Source: Oncomelania hupensis
Taxonomy: Eukaryota; Mollusca; Gastropoda; Littorinimorpha; Pomatiopsidae
Length of the DNA stretch: 64,000 nucleotides
NCBI GenBank assembly: GCA_036898135.1
Contig: CM072513.1
Span: 33,831,691-33,895,690, forward strand
Reading direction: 5' to 3'
In this document: positions 51,501-61,549 of the stretch, piece after piece
How positions within the stretch are numbered: position 1 is the first letter of the stretch
Layout: every line of letters begins with the position of its first letter
Position numbers and translations under genes: made by a program
The notes under the pieces: model-generated
The model's database searches: none
What the model saw: the letters and a program-made list of their open reading frames with translations, nothing else
What the model was told of the DNA's origin: nothing

Positions 51501-54500
51501 GCTTTTATAACAGCTTAAAGGACCTTCAAGATCAACGCAAAAACAAAACATATATGAAACATCAATCTATCATCTTTAAATACAACAAGTTTGGACTTTA
51601 CATCTCTCATAGTTTAGGGTCAAGGTCACTTCAAAGTACCTATACTGATTTTGGACAGCTCCAGTGACCTAGACCTTGGAGTGAGGTTGACCCAATTTGC
51701 ACATTAAGTGTGTCTCATTGATATCTATCATGCATCAAAGAATCATACGTTCAATATTAATAACTGCCATTTTTTTGTACTAACATTTGTTGGCCCTGTG
51801 ACCTTGACGTGATGTCATTCATTCACTTATTATTGATGAGGTTTTATGGATATACACCATCTTACCAAATTTGGTTGTGACAGTTCCAATAGGTTCTGAG
51901 ATATTAATCCACATGCAAGTTTTGCACAGATGGCAGACAGCTGATGGTGGACAAACAAATGGACAAACGGATGGACGGACTTTTTTTTTTTTTCAAATGT
52001 CATTTTTCGTCTATTTAGGACTTATCTCGCACAGATTTGCAAAAATCTTGAAACATTTTAGGGAGGGGTGAATACATAGACTCACATTGCTATGCATGTG
52101 AGTCAAATATAAAACGCTGTCACAATAAATGCTGCTATCAACTTTTATGGGCTCTAATTTGATAACTAATTATATTGATTTTCCATAAGAAACACATACT
52201 TGCATGACATTTTATGGTTTTGATTGTTCCAACTGCCAAAATGTCAGAAGTGGTCTTCAAATTACAATTTCAACAACTTGCAGGCAATTTGATGAATTAT
52301 TTTTTTTGCCACACTGCCGCAAATTTAATAATAATAAAAATAATAATAATTAAAAAAATAAATAAATTAAAATAAAATTAATAATAATAATAATGATATA
52401 GGATGGTATTGCAAGCGTCTTCTTCAATCGAACTCAAAGCGCTACGATTTGAAGTGATCGCTATTAGAAGTCAGAATATAAACATATTTTTATTTTTGAA
52501 AATTTAGACTGCATCCAAACCTATTGTTGAAAGGATGGAGGAAACTGGAACGCCCAGAGAAAACCATCCAAGTCCTGAAAAGTCTTGTACCTACAGAGTC
52601 ATGCAAGTTGTCCCATGCGGGGATAGAAAATGCAACTTTCGGCATAGGAAACCAGTCCACTATCAACTGATCTACCATGCCACCCCACTAATGTCAGGAA
52701 GGTATTGTTGAACACACATACAAATGTGCACATAAGAAAGCAGATTTTTTTTTTAAAAAGATTTAAATGACATCATTTCATTTTTTTACCTAAAAGGCCA
52801 AGCTCCACAGCATAGTCGATATGTTCCATCACCAAGTAGTTTACAAGCACCTCAAAGATCTTCACAGCATTTGTTGCCATGTCCGACGAATACGAAAGCT
52901 ATATATACAAAGACAAGCAAACAGTATGCGTAAGAAACACTGCATCTTTACGTGAAAATAAACATTTGCCTATATATCCATCATCAATGAGCAAACTAAA
53001 ACATTTTATTGAAAATTTCGTGCCCACTAAAACATTTTATTGGAAATTTCATGCTTGTGTTGTTTCCTGTACTAAATTTAAATATTCAAGAAAAAATAAA
53101 CAAGCAAACGTGTTTGTGTTCCCTTTATTATGGCAATGGCAATGAGATAAATCATATATTTTGTACAAGTTTTGTATACAAGTTTGTATGGCCAAATACT
53201 TTCAGCACCTAAATAAGCAGATACGTACAGTATTTAAACACAAAGTATTTTTATAGTAAAAACCATTCTTAACCACAACAGCTGATGCCCTCACTTCTTT
53301 TTCTTTCCCCATTCCCACAACATCTGCCCCTTCCATCAGGCATAGAAGTGCTGTCCAGCACCATCAGCAGGTCTATGTAGTATGAGCTAGTATGTTATAT
53401 AGTAAAAATAGTGCATCGGTATTTCATTTGCAAAATGCTACCTAGTGGGTGTACTTCAAATACTCACCACCTGACACCGCCTGAAAGCATTTTTCGTTTC
53501 CTGCAGGATACTGATGGCAACTTCCTGAGACAGGAATGTCTCGCCACCAAAATTCTCCACCATAGGGCCTGCTGTCTTGGTCACTGTGCCGATCTTGGCC
53601 TGGAACTCTCGCTTCAGGTCATGAATGCTGAAAACCACCACACCTTAACCTTCATGCTGTGCTGTCAACGTACGTAGTACGTGGTGTTTAACGCAAGCCT
53701 AATGCGATGTCCACGTACGTTGTACGGGCGATAGTATAAGGGAGTAAAAGCGTTTATAAAATAAATCCTTGGTCATGATTATGAAACAAAAGTTGTTTCC
53801 CTTCAACTGTAAAGTTTTGGAAAGAAAAATCTTTTGGTTTAGAGGGTAATTTTCAAACAAAAAGCATGTGTCGAAGCACTTGTTGCTGGCGAAATTTTCA
53901 GCCTCGTTCGTCGCCATCATGGCATGCAGAACATACACGGCGCAAATGTTTCAAGAAGAAAACGTTGATGAAGATTTTGATGCAGGTGATGATGTTTATT
54001 TGACGGAGGCTGAAGGGAGTGATTACGATTCGGACGAAGAAGAAAATCGCCGCCTACAATCTTTAGCAGACGACGGTAGGTGAAAAAAAACTTTGTTATT
54101 TTCACTAGATCTATAATATTATTTGCCTTTTACACAGACTATTTCTGTATTTTTCAGGCTTTGATTACAGTCCATTTTGGTTCATGATATCGATACTTTT
54201 GAGTGCATTTCTGTATATGCGCTGTTTTGGCTGTGCTGTTTGGGAGTCAAAATTTTCTTTAGCACAGAGCAGGAAAAACATGTCAGCAGGCTAAGGGTTA
54301 ATCTCAAACAAAGAGCAAACTAACATATTTATCATGGCAAGGGGAATGCTGTTGTTTTGTTTTTTATTTGTTTTTTCTAGTAGTGAAAGACTTTTGCCCC
54401 CAAAATGTTGTTGGCTTAACAATATCCAAGGTTAGGGATCAGTGACAATAGAAGCACAGCAGTAGCACAATTAGAATTAACAAAAAGATACAGAAAAATT

Positions 54501-57500
54501 GCAGGGTCGTGTCACCCCTAAGTTCAAGGGCTTCTTGCATGGCAATGTCTCATATTGAAATTCAGAAACCTCTTAAAAATGAGAAGTGAAAATGCTTTAT
54601 GAGTGATAATGTTTAAGTGACAACCCTACAGGCATCCAACTTGAGTAATGCCACTGTTTTTTAGAGACAGCATGTCTGAGCAGCCGCAACAACTGAGCAA
54701 CTCGGCTCAACTCACCCTCCAGACTGTATCTGTCGTTTTTGATGGTCCTTGGACTCATAGAAATGGACTAGGATGTGTCCGCAGCGCTGCCGCAGGTATT
54801 TGAGCTCCACCCTTCAAAGCATAATAAATTCAAAATGACTGGAGAATTAAGAAATGAACTGCATGTTTCAAAGAGCTGAAACCATAACTCATCAAAAAGA
54901 CCCCGGCAAATGTTATTCATCCCTCTTCTCTCCCAAATCTCTGTCCTATTTTTCATCTACTGCTCTTTTCCCCTCCCCCTCAAAAAAACAAACCCATGCA
55001 TTTCAAAATGCTAGGGTATTGTCATGCGTCAGATAACCAGCATGTCACCATCAATATCATCATCATCAGCATGATCATCATACTGATAGGACCACATGTT
55101 TGCCTGCCATATTTTTTTTTTTTAATTATTATCTGTCTTTCATAATTAAATCAAATCAATATTTGAACAAAAGATCAAAATCACACACAACTAAATCACA
55201 CAGTTAGCAAACAATACAGCCACACAGAAACTTAACCAAAATATGAATTAAAAGGAAAAAGAAAAAGAAGAAAAAAAAAGATATCTTCCACTTACTCAGC
55301 ATATTTGTCCAGGTGCTTGTTGAAAAGACCTCTGGTCAATTTTGAAAGAAAAGAACTGTCGCCTCCAAATTTGAATTTTCCCAGCTCTCCTGCCAGCTTG
55401 GTTGTTCTGTTGTAATCCAATCCAATCCATCAATCAATCCACCAAATAAAATAAAATCCATACAATAAAACGATCAAAACTCCACCAATAAAATACATTT
55501 AATCACTCAAACAATATAGATATGACAGACCATGTAATTAGCACTTAGTGCTGTAATTCTTATTAGAAAAAGCAGTATGTCAAGATACTAGCATTAACAA
55601 GGTTACTATACCGAACTGTTCACGACAGTTGTCAAAATTAATATACAAGTTAAGAATGAACTCATGGAATACTAAATATTCGGCAGATATCCAGTGTATG
55701 TGTGGCAAAAATATATCAGTTTACCACATTTTTTTTAATGTCCAGTTTTAAATGTAATGTATGAAAACCAAGGACATCATTTGACTGAATATGGACATTC
55801 TTTAGATGATGTATTACATCATTCACAGATAACAGCAGTTGTGAAAATTATTGCACAGACTCCTATTGGTAGACTTTTATAGTTTGGTGTTAAATCCTTC
55901 TTCCCCTTTCATTCCATTTTGTTACAAGGTTTCTTAATTGTGATTTTATTTATATTGTTGTTGTTCTTAATTAATGTCTAATATCACCTGAATGTGTGAA
56001 CAGACAATAAATGAAATATTGATTGATTGACTGTAATTCTGCCAAGATTTGTTCATCTCACTCTTACTCATCCCCAAACCTTTTTTTAATTTTTTATTTA
56101 TTTGCTTGATTAAAAAGGCATTAAAAATTTAGAAAACCACTGGCCTTAGCTTTCAATAAAGCAAAAAAAAAAAAAAGAAAAAAGAGGCAAATAAATCTAA
56201 TAATAATTTTTTTTTAAATTTATTTATTTATTTATTTATTTTATTTATTTACCTTATTGTCCCTTTTCCATAGGGAAATTCTCGGCCGCCTCCACTGGGG
56301 AAAGCGTAGTCGCAGCCTGTGGCGCGCCCAAACCCAACCTACCTAACATTTGTTGTGATTTTGAAATTTTGCTGGGGGAGCAAACCGGAGTACCCGGAGA
56401 AAACCCCCAAGACGTTGCCCGAGTCGAAAGTAAATAATATTTGGAGAAACATAATGCCCCGATGCTGGATTGAACCTACACCTGACAGGCGCCATTGGTT
56501 TCTGGCCTGTGGACAAGGCAAGTTAGTCCCGCCTTAGCCCACTTGGCCACAACGCTCACTAATAACAAATGTAACTTATAAATGTCTTTGCCTTTTCTAT
56601 AATCAGATAAGAGATCAAGAAAGATCATGAAGCACACTTTACTGCAAAATTGTTCTGACTATCTCCACAATACTTACTTAGAATACAGGTCAAACAAATT
56701 CTTCAGGTACTGCTCGGGGTCACTCTTGTCCTCCAGCATTGAGGTTACATGATTCTGCAAATTAAAAGTTTTCAAAAGTGTCCAAAAACAATCCACTAAA
56801 AGAAAGAAGACTACAAGACATTAAGCTATTCTATCTCCCTCCCCCTACAGGTAGAGGAATATCAAGGGTGGGGGTGGAGGTGAGGTAGGATGGAAGGGGG
56901 AGAGAGTTGGTGAAGGGGAAGCATACTGCAGATTTACAAAGCATTCATACCAAAATTTTGTTCTGAAAGATGTGCTGCACGAACTTCCCCAAGACGGCAT
57001 CAGGGTTGGCGAAGATCTCGGTGATAAGGAACATGGTTCTCTCGCACAGCGGCACTACTTCATCAAATATGTTTCCTTTGGCGTAAGCGTCCTGGTAACA
57101 AAGGCTCACAATATTGGATTTTATTAACAGATCAACACAGGGTGCAGTAACTACTATACAATAAGACACAGAAATTTATGTTGTTCTAAGCTGCCATTCC
57201 ATCTGCACTAAGAATAAAATAAGATTATAATTTTCTGTTCTTATTAAGTGCACTTTCATGCTCAAAGAGTTGTTCAAGGCACTTGCCAGAGTTTTGGAAT
57301 TCACAAATGCCAATAGGGCACTAAGTGCTGTAAACTGGTGCCCTCGGGCAATTCGAGTTAAGTCCTGTGTTCAGCCAGATCCATCAGCAGCTCTTTGAGC
57401 TGGAAGTTGCACCAATTCGCATCACTTTATCCTATTCCTATCCAAGTAAAATATGAACCTGCGGCAAGTTAGCACTCTGTGTGATTCTGGATGGATCAAT

Positions 57501-59512
57501 GAACCATCTCCGAATGGCATTAAAGGTCAACCACAGTGCTCGGTCAAAAAGTTTCTGCTGAAAGAACTTTACTAAATAATACCAGATGCAAAAAATTCGG
57601 TAAGCAAAGCACTATCGTTTAATAGATATCGATCACTGAAAGTGGGATTTCCTACCTGTAATTAAGGGTAAGGGAAGTAATACTCTAAAACGCAGCTATC
57701 GCTGATCTCCCCTCGCAGTGACGTCAGCAGCTGTAGACAATGGCCGATTGCGAAGAAGTTACAAGCGAGACAAGCAGTGTTTCTTCACTCGATCTGTCGT
57801 GTTACAGCAGTGCTCTCTTCTGTTAGAAACGAATTCGACCCCCGAGTACTAATTGTAATAATAAACAAATAATTATACGAGCTAGACCCGTGAATACATA
57901 ACCTCTTGCGTTCCCTTTTCTGAAAAGCTCCTCTGACTTTCCTGACACCCGGCAAGTGATAGCAGACGATGGATGTGTAGTAGCCACTGTGACTGTAGTT
58001 GAAGTTGAAGCAGTACTAGTAGGCCTACTACTAGTAACTTGAATCACTGTTGCTGTTGTTGAGGCTTTGGATCGTTGGAACAGAGATAGGCTTTAATGTC
58101 TGTATTGTTTTCATCCCAAAGCTCCGCATAAAAGTGGCACTTGGGAGGTAGCAGTCTTCAGCGAAGTGTTTTGCGCAAATTGCTGACGACGCACAAATCT
58201 CACCCACTTATTTCGCACTTCTTCGTTTTTTTGGAAACCTATGCAATGTTATCCCATCCGCTTGTTTGTTTGTACAACCTCCAACGGCACAATATAGGCC
58301 ACTGCTCTTCGTTTTCCTGCGTTTTGGTAGAGAAGTTTTTTGTTTGTATGTAGATTATAGTCACATGACACTTTCGCATATAGGTGACTACTGGACCGAT
58401 TTATACTGACACCAGTTGTTGGTAAAGGGGAAAATAATATGATCACACGTTGACCAATCCGGGATTCGAACCACCGACCTTTCGGTTACTAGCAAGACGC
58501 TCTTACCAACTGAGCTACCCGGCCCCTGGTAGAGAAGGGGCACTATCGGACTCTATATTGTCTCCAGCAGTTGACGTCACGAGCCATGTGGTCACGTGAG
58601 CGGGCTTTTCGAAGGTGCAAAAGTTTATTCGAAGTAAATTTTATTAAATATTAAAAAAAGGCAGTATTTTTCGGAAAAAAGTTGTTTGGCATGTGACTTC
58701 TTTTATTATGTAGATATTTTGTGCTCAATTTTATATTTCAATGATGTTGACCTTTAAACTTGAAAAGTTACTTACAGATGTAGAATTCAAAAATGATGAA
58801 TATGATACAAAAGTTATCATAATGATGATGATGATGATGGTAATTACAATAACTACATCATTACAGCAGAATAATGAAAAACAAGAGAGTATAAAATATA
58901 TGTTCAACAATAAATATAGAATAATTGTGGTAAAGTAAACACTGCCTAATATTACAGCCCCAAAATGCAATTAGACTTAGAAACATTACCGTCTGGCTCT
59001 CCACAATGAAGGTCTCTATGCACTTGCCATATCCCTGAAAAAGAAACAGTTGTTCAAACATTTAAAATCATAAAATAGGGAGAGAAAAAACGTTACAGGC
59101 GCATACACATTTCTTTGCACTAACAAATGCTATTTCCTCTCTCACATACACAGTGCGTTGTTTTTATAAAATTTTTGTCATTAAAATCCAATTCCACCTC
59201 TTTCGATGAAAAAACAACTACTTCCAATGTTTCACACAAATTTTTTTTTTCAATTTTTGTCTCCCCTCATACAAACATAGTACCAGCATTAAGTTTGGAT
59301 CAAATAGCATCAATAACAGGAAGCTGGTACAATTTTGCAGCTTTCTAGCAAAACACAAACCTTGAAATTTTGAAGAACACTGGCAATTCTCTTCATTTTA
59401 CGCTTGTCTGTCTGTCGGTGAGCAAGACGAAATTCTTCGATTAGTTCCTGTTCCACCTGGTCATATTTCTCTGCTATTTTCTGTCTTGCTCTGTCAAACC
59501 TGAAAAACATAA

Positions 59513-59590
<78 letters not shown>

Positions 59591-59845
59591 AATCTACATA
59601 AAAATTAAAAGTATCGTTAAAAAAAATAAACAAAAAGAAAGAAAAAAATGTTTCATGACATATTAGTAACAGTTATCGAATTAACAGCAGAAAATGAGAA
59701 AATTTGATTCAGTCCAAGACTGAGAAGGAATGTGTAACTCATGAAAGGAGAAAAGGACAATGCATTTAGAATAAAGCAAAAACGTGAAAGAAAATTAATT
59801 TTAATGAGTCTGAAGAAACTACACTACTAGATAAATACTATCAAT

Positions 59846-59934
<89 letters not shown>

Positions 59935-60550
59935 GACATTTGTAAACCTTCCTCACTAGAGCTCATAGCGCTTTACAGCAGAGCAAAACAATAAAAAAAT
60001 AAAAAAAGCAAATTCAAAACAGGAAACACCAAATCAGAATGCACACACATGAAAACACATAATGAAAGTAACAAAATTTAATAACAATAACATAAATGTA
60101 AGTAAATAAGTGTAACTTACTTCCCAGCAACAGGTAACTCCAGAGCTATCAAATGCAGTTTCTGTATAATGTCTGCAGTTACTTGTAGCTGAAACAAAAA
60201 TAAAAATAGAAAATGTTATAATAAAATATTCAGCAAAAGTGAGAAAGAAAGTAATGAAAACAACAACCACAACACAAAAACTGTGCACCAAAAAATATTT
60301 ATAGTATATGGCTTACAAAATTGTAAATTTTGCTTGAAAAAACAAAACAAACCTGGAATGGATCTGTCAGCACAGGAGAGGTGAGCGGTTGTTCACAAAG
60401 AAATTCTGCTAGATAATTCATCAGACGTTGAGCCTCTACTGCTCGCGCTCTTGGCGTGTTGACGCCCTCCAGCTGATCGCCCAAATGCACCACTTTCGTA
60501 GCGACGTAGCTGATCCTTTCATCCAGCTTCTGGAAATCTGTGTGCAGGTT
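48407..60550 (-). CDS. EXOC5: Exocyst complex component 5 (Sec10), 15 internal exons
   Basis: Sec10 is a subunit of the octameric exocyst, which tethers secretory vesicles to the plasma membrane. Fifteen minus-strand exons join in phase into 594 codons without a stop and follow human EXOC5 in order. Landmarks: TKVVHLGDQLEGVNTPRARA (N-terminal helices), ADIIQKLHLIALELP, ETFLSQEVAISILQETKNAF, NQANTLFHLFEKQF, FATEQKKTDYKPEED, ELGKRFHRMVYEH, GAMLVICDVNEYRK and NLLVVVPENLK near the C-terminus. Human EXOC5 is 708 residues, so ~85 N-terminal residues lie upstream, beyond the gypsy insertion and outside the window. The last ~28 residues after GEQL were not found. All introns are GT-AG. Assignment is very secure. 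Confidence 0.93.
49075..49231 (-). CDS. EXOC5: EXOC5 exon n
   Basis: 157 bases: ACSKVVKAMNIHIKSIRQSL, DGQNVEIVLTELGKRFHRMV, YEHILNFQYNSI and one base. Donor GTAAGT. Confidence 0.9.
49783..49888 (-). CDS. EXOC5: EXOC5 exon m
   Basis: 106 bases: completes Arg, SVGAIIGWIRFIFATEQKKT, DYKPEEDAPMQMFSP. Acceptor TTGATTTAG, donor GTAAGA. Confidence 0.9.
50168..50254 (-). CDS. EXOC5: EXOC5 exon l
   Basis: 87 bases: SSQRHGICLKRKREIREQLQ, QKIDMGLD and two bases. Acceptor TTATTTCAG, donor GTGAGT. Confidence 0.9.
50555..50618 (-). mobile_element. Element A copy 8, 64-bp 3' end with TSD
   Basis: ATGAAAGGTAT at 50544-50554 and 50619-50629 (perfect 11-bp direct repeat) flanks the last 64 bases of element A on the minus strand, tail CTAACTAACTA included. 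Inserted in the EXOC5 intron between exons k and l. Confidence 0.85.
50771..50894 (-). CDS. EXOC5: EXOC5 exon k
   Basis: 124 bases: completes Gly, IPMSEPKTQPEIYFFDIVNQ, ANTLFHLFEKQFMDGLIPLI and two bases. Donor GTGAGT. Confidence 0.9.
51000..51480. other. EXOC5 intron, unassigned
   Basis: AT-rich with a GC-richer patch at 51060-51140 (GACATCAGCTACGGGATGAC). Nothing is identified. Confidence 0.4.
51483..52105 (+). mobile_element. TGACCT half-site element, copy 3 (5'-truncated)
   Basis: Begins mid-element (AGTGACCTATTTTGCATGCT), retains GGACCTTCAAGATCAACGCA, CTCCAGTGACCTAGACCTTG, the GGACAAACGGATGGACGGAC block and the terminal hairpin at 52079-52104. It lies in an EXOC5 intron, antisense to the gene. 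Confidence 0.75.
52415..52685 (+). repeat. Dispersed repeat related to 370-620
   Basis: CAATCGAACTCAAAGCGCTA, GACTGCATCCAAACCTATTG, GAAAGGATGGAGGAAACTGG and GAGAAAACCATCCAAGTCCT align with the left-edge repeat. The GGAGGAAAC..GAGAAAAC core recurs in yet another form at 56385-56410. Confidence 0.55.
52790..52898 (-). CDS. EXOC5: EXOC5 exon j
   Basis: 109 bases: LSYSSDMATNAVKIFEVLVN, YLVMEHIDYAVELGLL and one base. Acceptor TATATATAG, donor GTAAAA. Confidence 0.9.
53468..53627 (-). CDS. EXOC5: EXOC5 exon i
   Basis: 160 bases: completes Gly, IHDLKREFQAKIGTVTKTAG, PMVENFGGETFLSQEVAISI, LQETKNAFRRCQV. Of two possible donors, GTG-GTGAGTA is chosen because it gives the family's length before the next exon. 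The acceptor GGTGGTTTTCAG lies 18 bases from the piggyBac TTAA. Confidence 0.9.
53645..54301. mobile_element. piggyBac-like element, internally deleted
   Basis: TTAA at 53645-53648 and 54298-54301 is the target duplication. Ends CCTTCATGCTGTGCTGTC (left) and, inverted, CCCTTAGCCTGCTGACATG (right) are related terminal repeats beginning CC(C)TT as in piggyBac. The inside carries only an acidic N-terminal ORF. It sits in the intron between EXOC5 exons h and i, close to the exon i acceptor. Confidence 0.75.
53868..54083 (+). pseudogene. piggyBac transposase N-terminal fragment
   Basis: 71 codons; from the second ATG the frame reads MACRTYTAQMFQEENVDEDF, then a D/E-rich run (SDYDSDEEENRRLQ). Acidic N-termini of this kind precede the DDD catalytic core in piggyBac transposases; that core is deleted here. 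Confidence 0.55.
54716..54811 (-). CDS. EXOC5: EXOC5 exon h
   Basis: 96 bases: completes Glu, VELKYLRQRCGHILVHFYES, KDHQKRQIQSG and two bases. Donor GTGAGT. It is separated from exon i by an intron containing a piggyBac element. Confidence 0.9.
55296..55406 (-). CDS. EXOC5: EXOC5 exon g
   Basis: 111 bases: completes Lys, TTKLAGELGKFKFGGDSSFL, SKLTRGLFNKHLDKYA and two bases. Donor GTAAGT. Confidence 0.9.
   Translation of the reverse strand, partial: NNQAGRRAGKIQIWRRQFFSFKIDQRSFQQAPGQIC
56215..56570 (+). repeat. Dispersed repeat with GGAGTACCCGGAGAAAACC core
   Basis: Begins with a (TTTA)n stretch, ends in GATGCTGGATTGAACCTAC..GCCTTAGCCCACTTGGCCAC, the latter resembling an inverted SINE head with poor boxes. 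The core AAACCGGAGTACCCGGAGAA is a phrase found dispersed in many animal genomes. In an EXOC5 intron. Confidence 0.5.
56678..56754 (-). CDS. EXOC5: EXOC5 exon f
   Basis: 77 bases: NHVTSMLEDKSDPEQYLKNL, FDLYS and two bases. Acceptor TAATTTGCAG, donor GTAAGT. Confidence 0.9.
56951..57091 (-). CDS. EXOC5: EXOC5 exon e
   Basis: 47 codons: DAYAKGNIFDEVVPLCERTM, FLITEIFANPDAVLGKFVQH, IFQNKIL. Donor GTATGA. Confidence 0.92.
57650..58335. other. CRE-containing insert-like segment in EXOC5 intron
   Basis: CG-richer than its surroundings, with a perfect TGACGTCA at 57719-57726, an ATG-headed 28-codon ORF (MADCEEVTSETSSVSSLDLS at 57739) and, on the minus strand 58047-57900, a Ser/Thr-rich open stretch. 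It resembles the start of a mobile or retrotransposed gene, but I cannot name it. Confidence 0.35.
58336..58526 (-). mobile_element. tRNA-derived SINE with 11-bp TSD
   Basis: TGGTAGAGAAG at 58325-58335 and 58527-58537 flanks 191 bases. On the minus strand it starts GGGCCGGGTAGCTCAGTTGG (A box) and has GGTGGTTCGAATCCCGGATT (B box), followed by a ~115-base body and an AAACAAAAAA end. The T-stem is imperfect, so it is a SINE and not a tRNA gene. Confidence 0.85.
58538..58660. other. Right part of the segment split by the SINE
   Basis: Contains GTTGACGTCACGAGCCATGT and GTCACGTGAGCG (CRE and E-box words). It continues the unit at 57650-58335. Confidence 0.35.
58990..59034 (-). CDS. EXOC5: EXOC5 exon d
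   Basis: 45 bases: GYGKCIETFIVESQT. Acceptor TTTTTCAG, donor GTAATG. A small exon with phase 0 on both sides. Confidence 0.9.
59361..59499 (-). CDS. EXOC5: EXOC5 exon c
   Basis: 139 bases: FDRARQKIAEKYDQVEQELI, EEFRLAHRQTDKRKMKRIAS, VLQNFK. Donor GTTTGT. An ATT array starts ~14 bases upstream of the acceptor region. Confidence 0.9.
59514..59588. repeat. (ATT)n microsatellite
   Basis: About 75 bases of ATT in the intron between EXOC5 exons b and c, beginning 14 bases upstream of the exon c acceptor AG. Confidence 0.95.
59845..59934. repeat. (AAT)n microsatellite
   Basis: About 90 bases of AAT/ATA in the same intron. Confidence 0.95.
60121..60188 (-). CDS. EXOC5: EXOC5 exon b
   Basis: 68 bases: LQVTADIIQKLHLIALELPV then AG and two bases of Lys. 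Acceptor TTTGTTTCAG, donor GTAAGT. Confidence 0.9.
60353..60550 (-). CDS. EXOC5: EXOC5 exon a (first in window)
   Basis: 66 codons, phase 0 both ends, after TTGTTCATGCAG: NLHTDFQKLDERISYVATKV, VHLGDQLEGVNTPRARAVEA, ending VLTDPFQ; donor GTTTGT. About 240 bases upstream lies the inner end of the gypsy LTR. Confidence 0.92.
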
Positions 60551-60790
60551 CTGCATGAACAAAGTTACAAGGATTTTATGAAATACAAAAAACTGCATCT
60601 AGCTTAAGACCAATCAATGAAGAATGTAACTCTATTATATTAGCATAGTAAGTTATTGATGATGGTGGTGATGGTGGTGGTGATGATGATGCCCCAAATC
60701 AGACTATGACGACAGTGTGTTACACTCAGTTTGATGTTGGTGTTTTCTATCAGTATCTGATTCAGCCCCAATGCTGAATTCCTGATAGGG

Positions 60791-61351
60791 TGTAACTCAG
60801 ATTCGTTTATTCACGCAACCCGCTCAAGCAGCATACAAGTCACAAAGTCGACGTATGAAGTTTTCCACTTTTATTCAGCACACATCAACAACTGCATACA
60901 ATCGCTCAATCGCCTTTCCACTCTCAAATTTACTTTCTAACTTCACTATCAACAACAATCTCTCTTCCAACAACAGTGCGGCACACAATTTTATAATCTC
61001 TCTCTCTTCCGGAACAATTTCGAATACAGTAGAAATGACGCACTGCCACCAATCGAATAAAAGATCGTCATCACTGACTTACGTCAATACATATTTTTAT
61101 ATCTTCCGGAACGACCTCCCGCCTCGACATGTATCGGGAAATTTCTATCAAGAGTAAACACGCAGATCCAGAAAATTCCACAACGATATCGACCAACGAA
61201 AATCACCAACGTTACACAAAGCCTCTCCCAACAACAATGCAAACTCAAATCAAAGGTAAATAAACTCCATTATTGAATACTTTGCAAATAGAAACGATTA
61301 GATCTATCGTGCGCGCTTCCGACGTACTACCATTCGCGTTTCAACGTAACA
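60791..61351 (-). mobile_element. Ty3/gypsy 3' LTR
   Basis: On the minus strand the LTR starts TGTTACGTTGAAACGCG and ends AATCTGAGTTACA (561 bp, TG...CA, with TGTTAC/GTTACA inverted ends). It follows a purine tract and contains AATAAA (plus 60806-60811 as TTTATT) near its end. The 5' LTR is outside the window, so the target duplication cannot be tested. Confidence 0.7.
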
Positions 61352-61366
61352 TAACCCCCCACTCAA
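61352..61366 (-). other. Polypurine tract
   Basis: GAGTGGGGGG then TTA immediately precedes the LTR start: the expected primer site for plus-strand DNA synthesis. Confidence 0.65.
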
Positions 61367-61549
61367 GAAGAAATTTACCCAATTTCTTTCAACAACGTTG
61401 AAACGTAATGCACAACTAAAGTACAGAATTAAGACTTATTTCAGTCTGTCTGAACACTATCAACGTTCTCAGTTCATTCACACAGAATCAATGGCTTTCA
61501 TCTTCAAATCTGCCTGGATATTGTCAATGTTCACAGTTCATTCACACAG
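61367..61549 (-). other. Gypsy 3' non-coding region
   Basis: Between pol stop and polypurine tract. A ~60-base phrase (GTGTGAATGAACTG(T/A)GAAC(A/G)TTGA) occurs twice, at about 61458-61490 and 61520-61550: a small tandem duplication. Confidence 0.5.

Noticed and set aside
58460..58526. Functional tRNA gene
   Set aside because: Good A and B boxes, but the T-stem and acceptor stem do not pair properly and the unit continues into a body framed by a target duplication, so it is a SINE.
59310..59633. 107-residue minus ORF as one exon
   Set aside because: Its N-terminal half is a poly-Asn translation of an ATT array. Only 59361-59499 is EXOC5 exon c.
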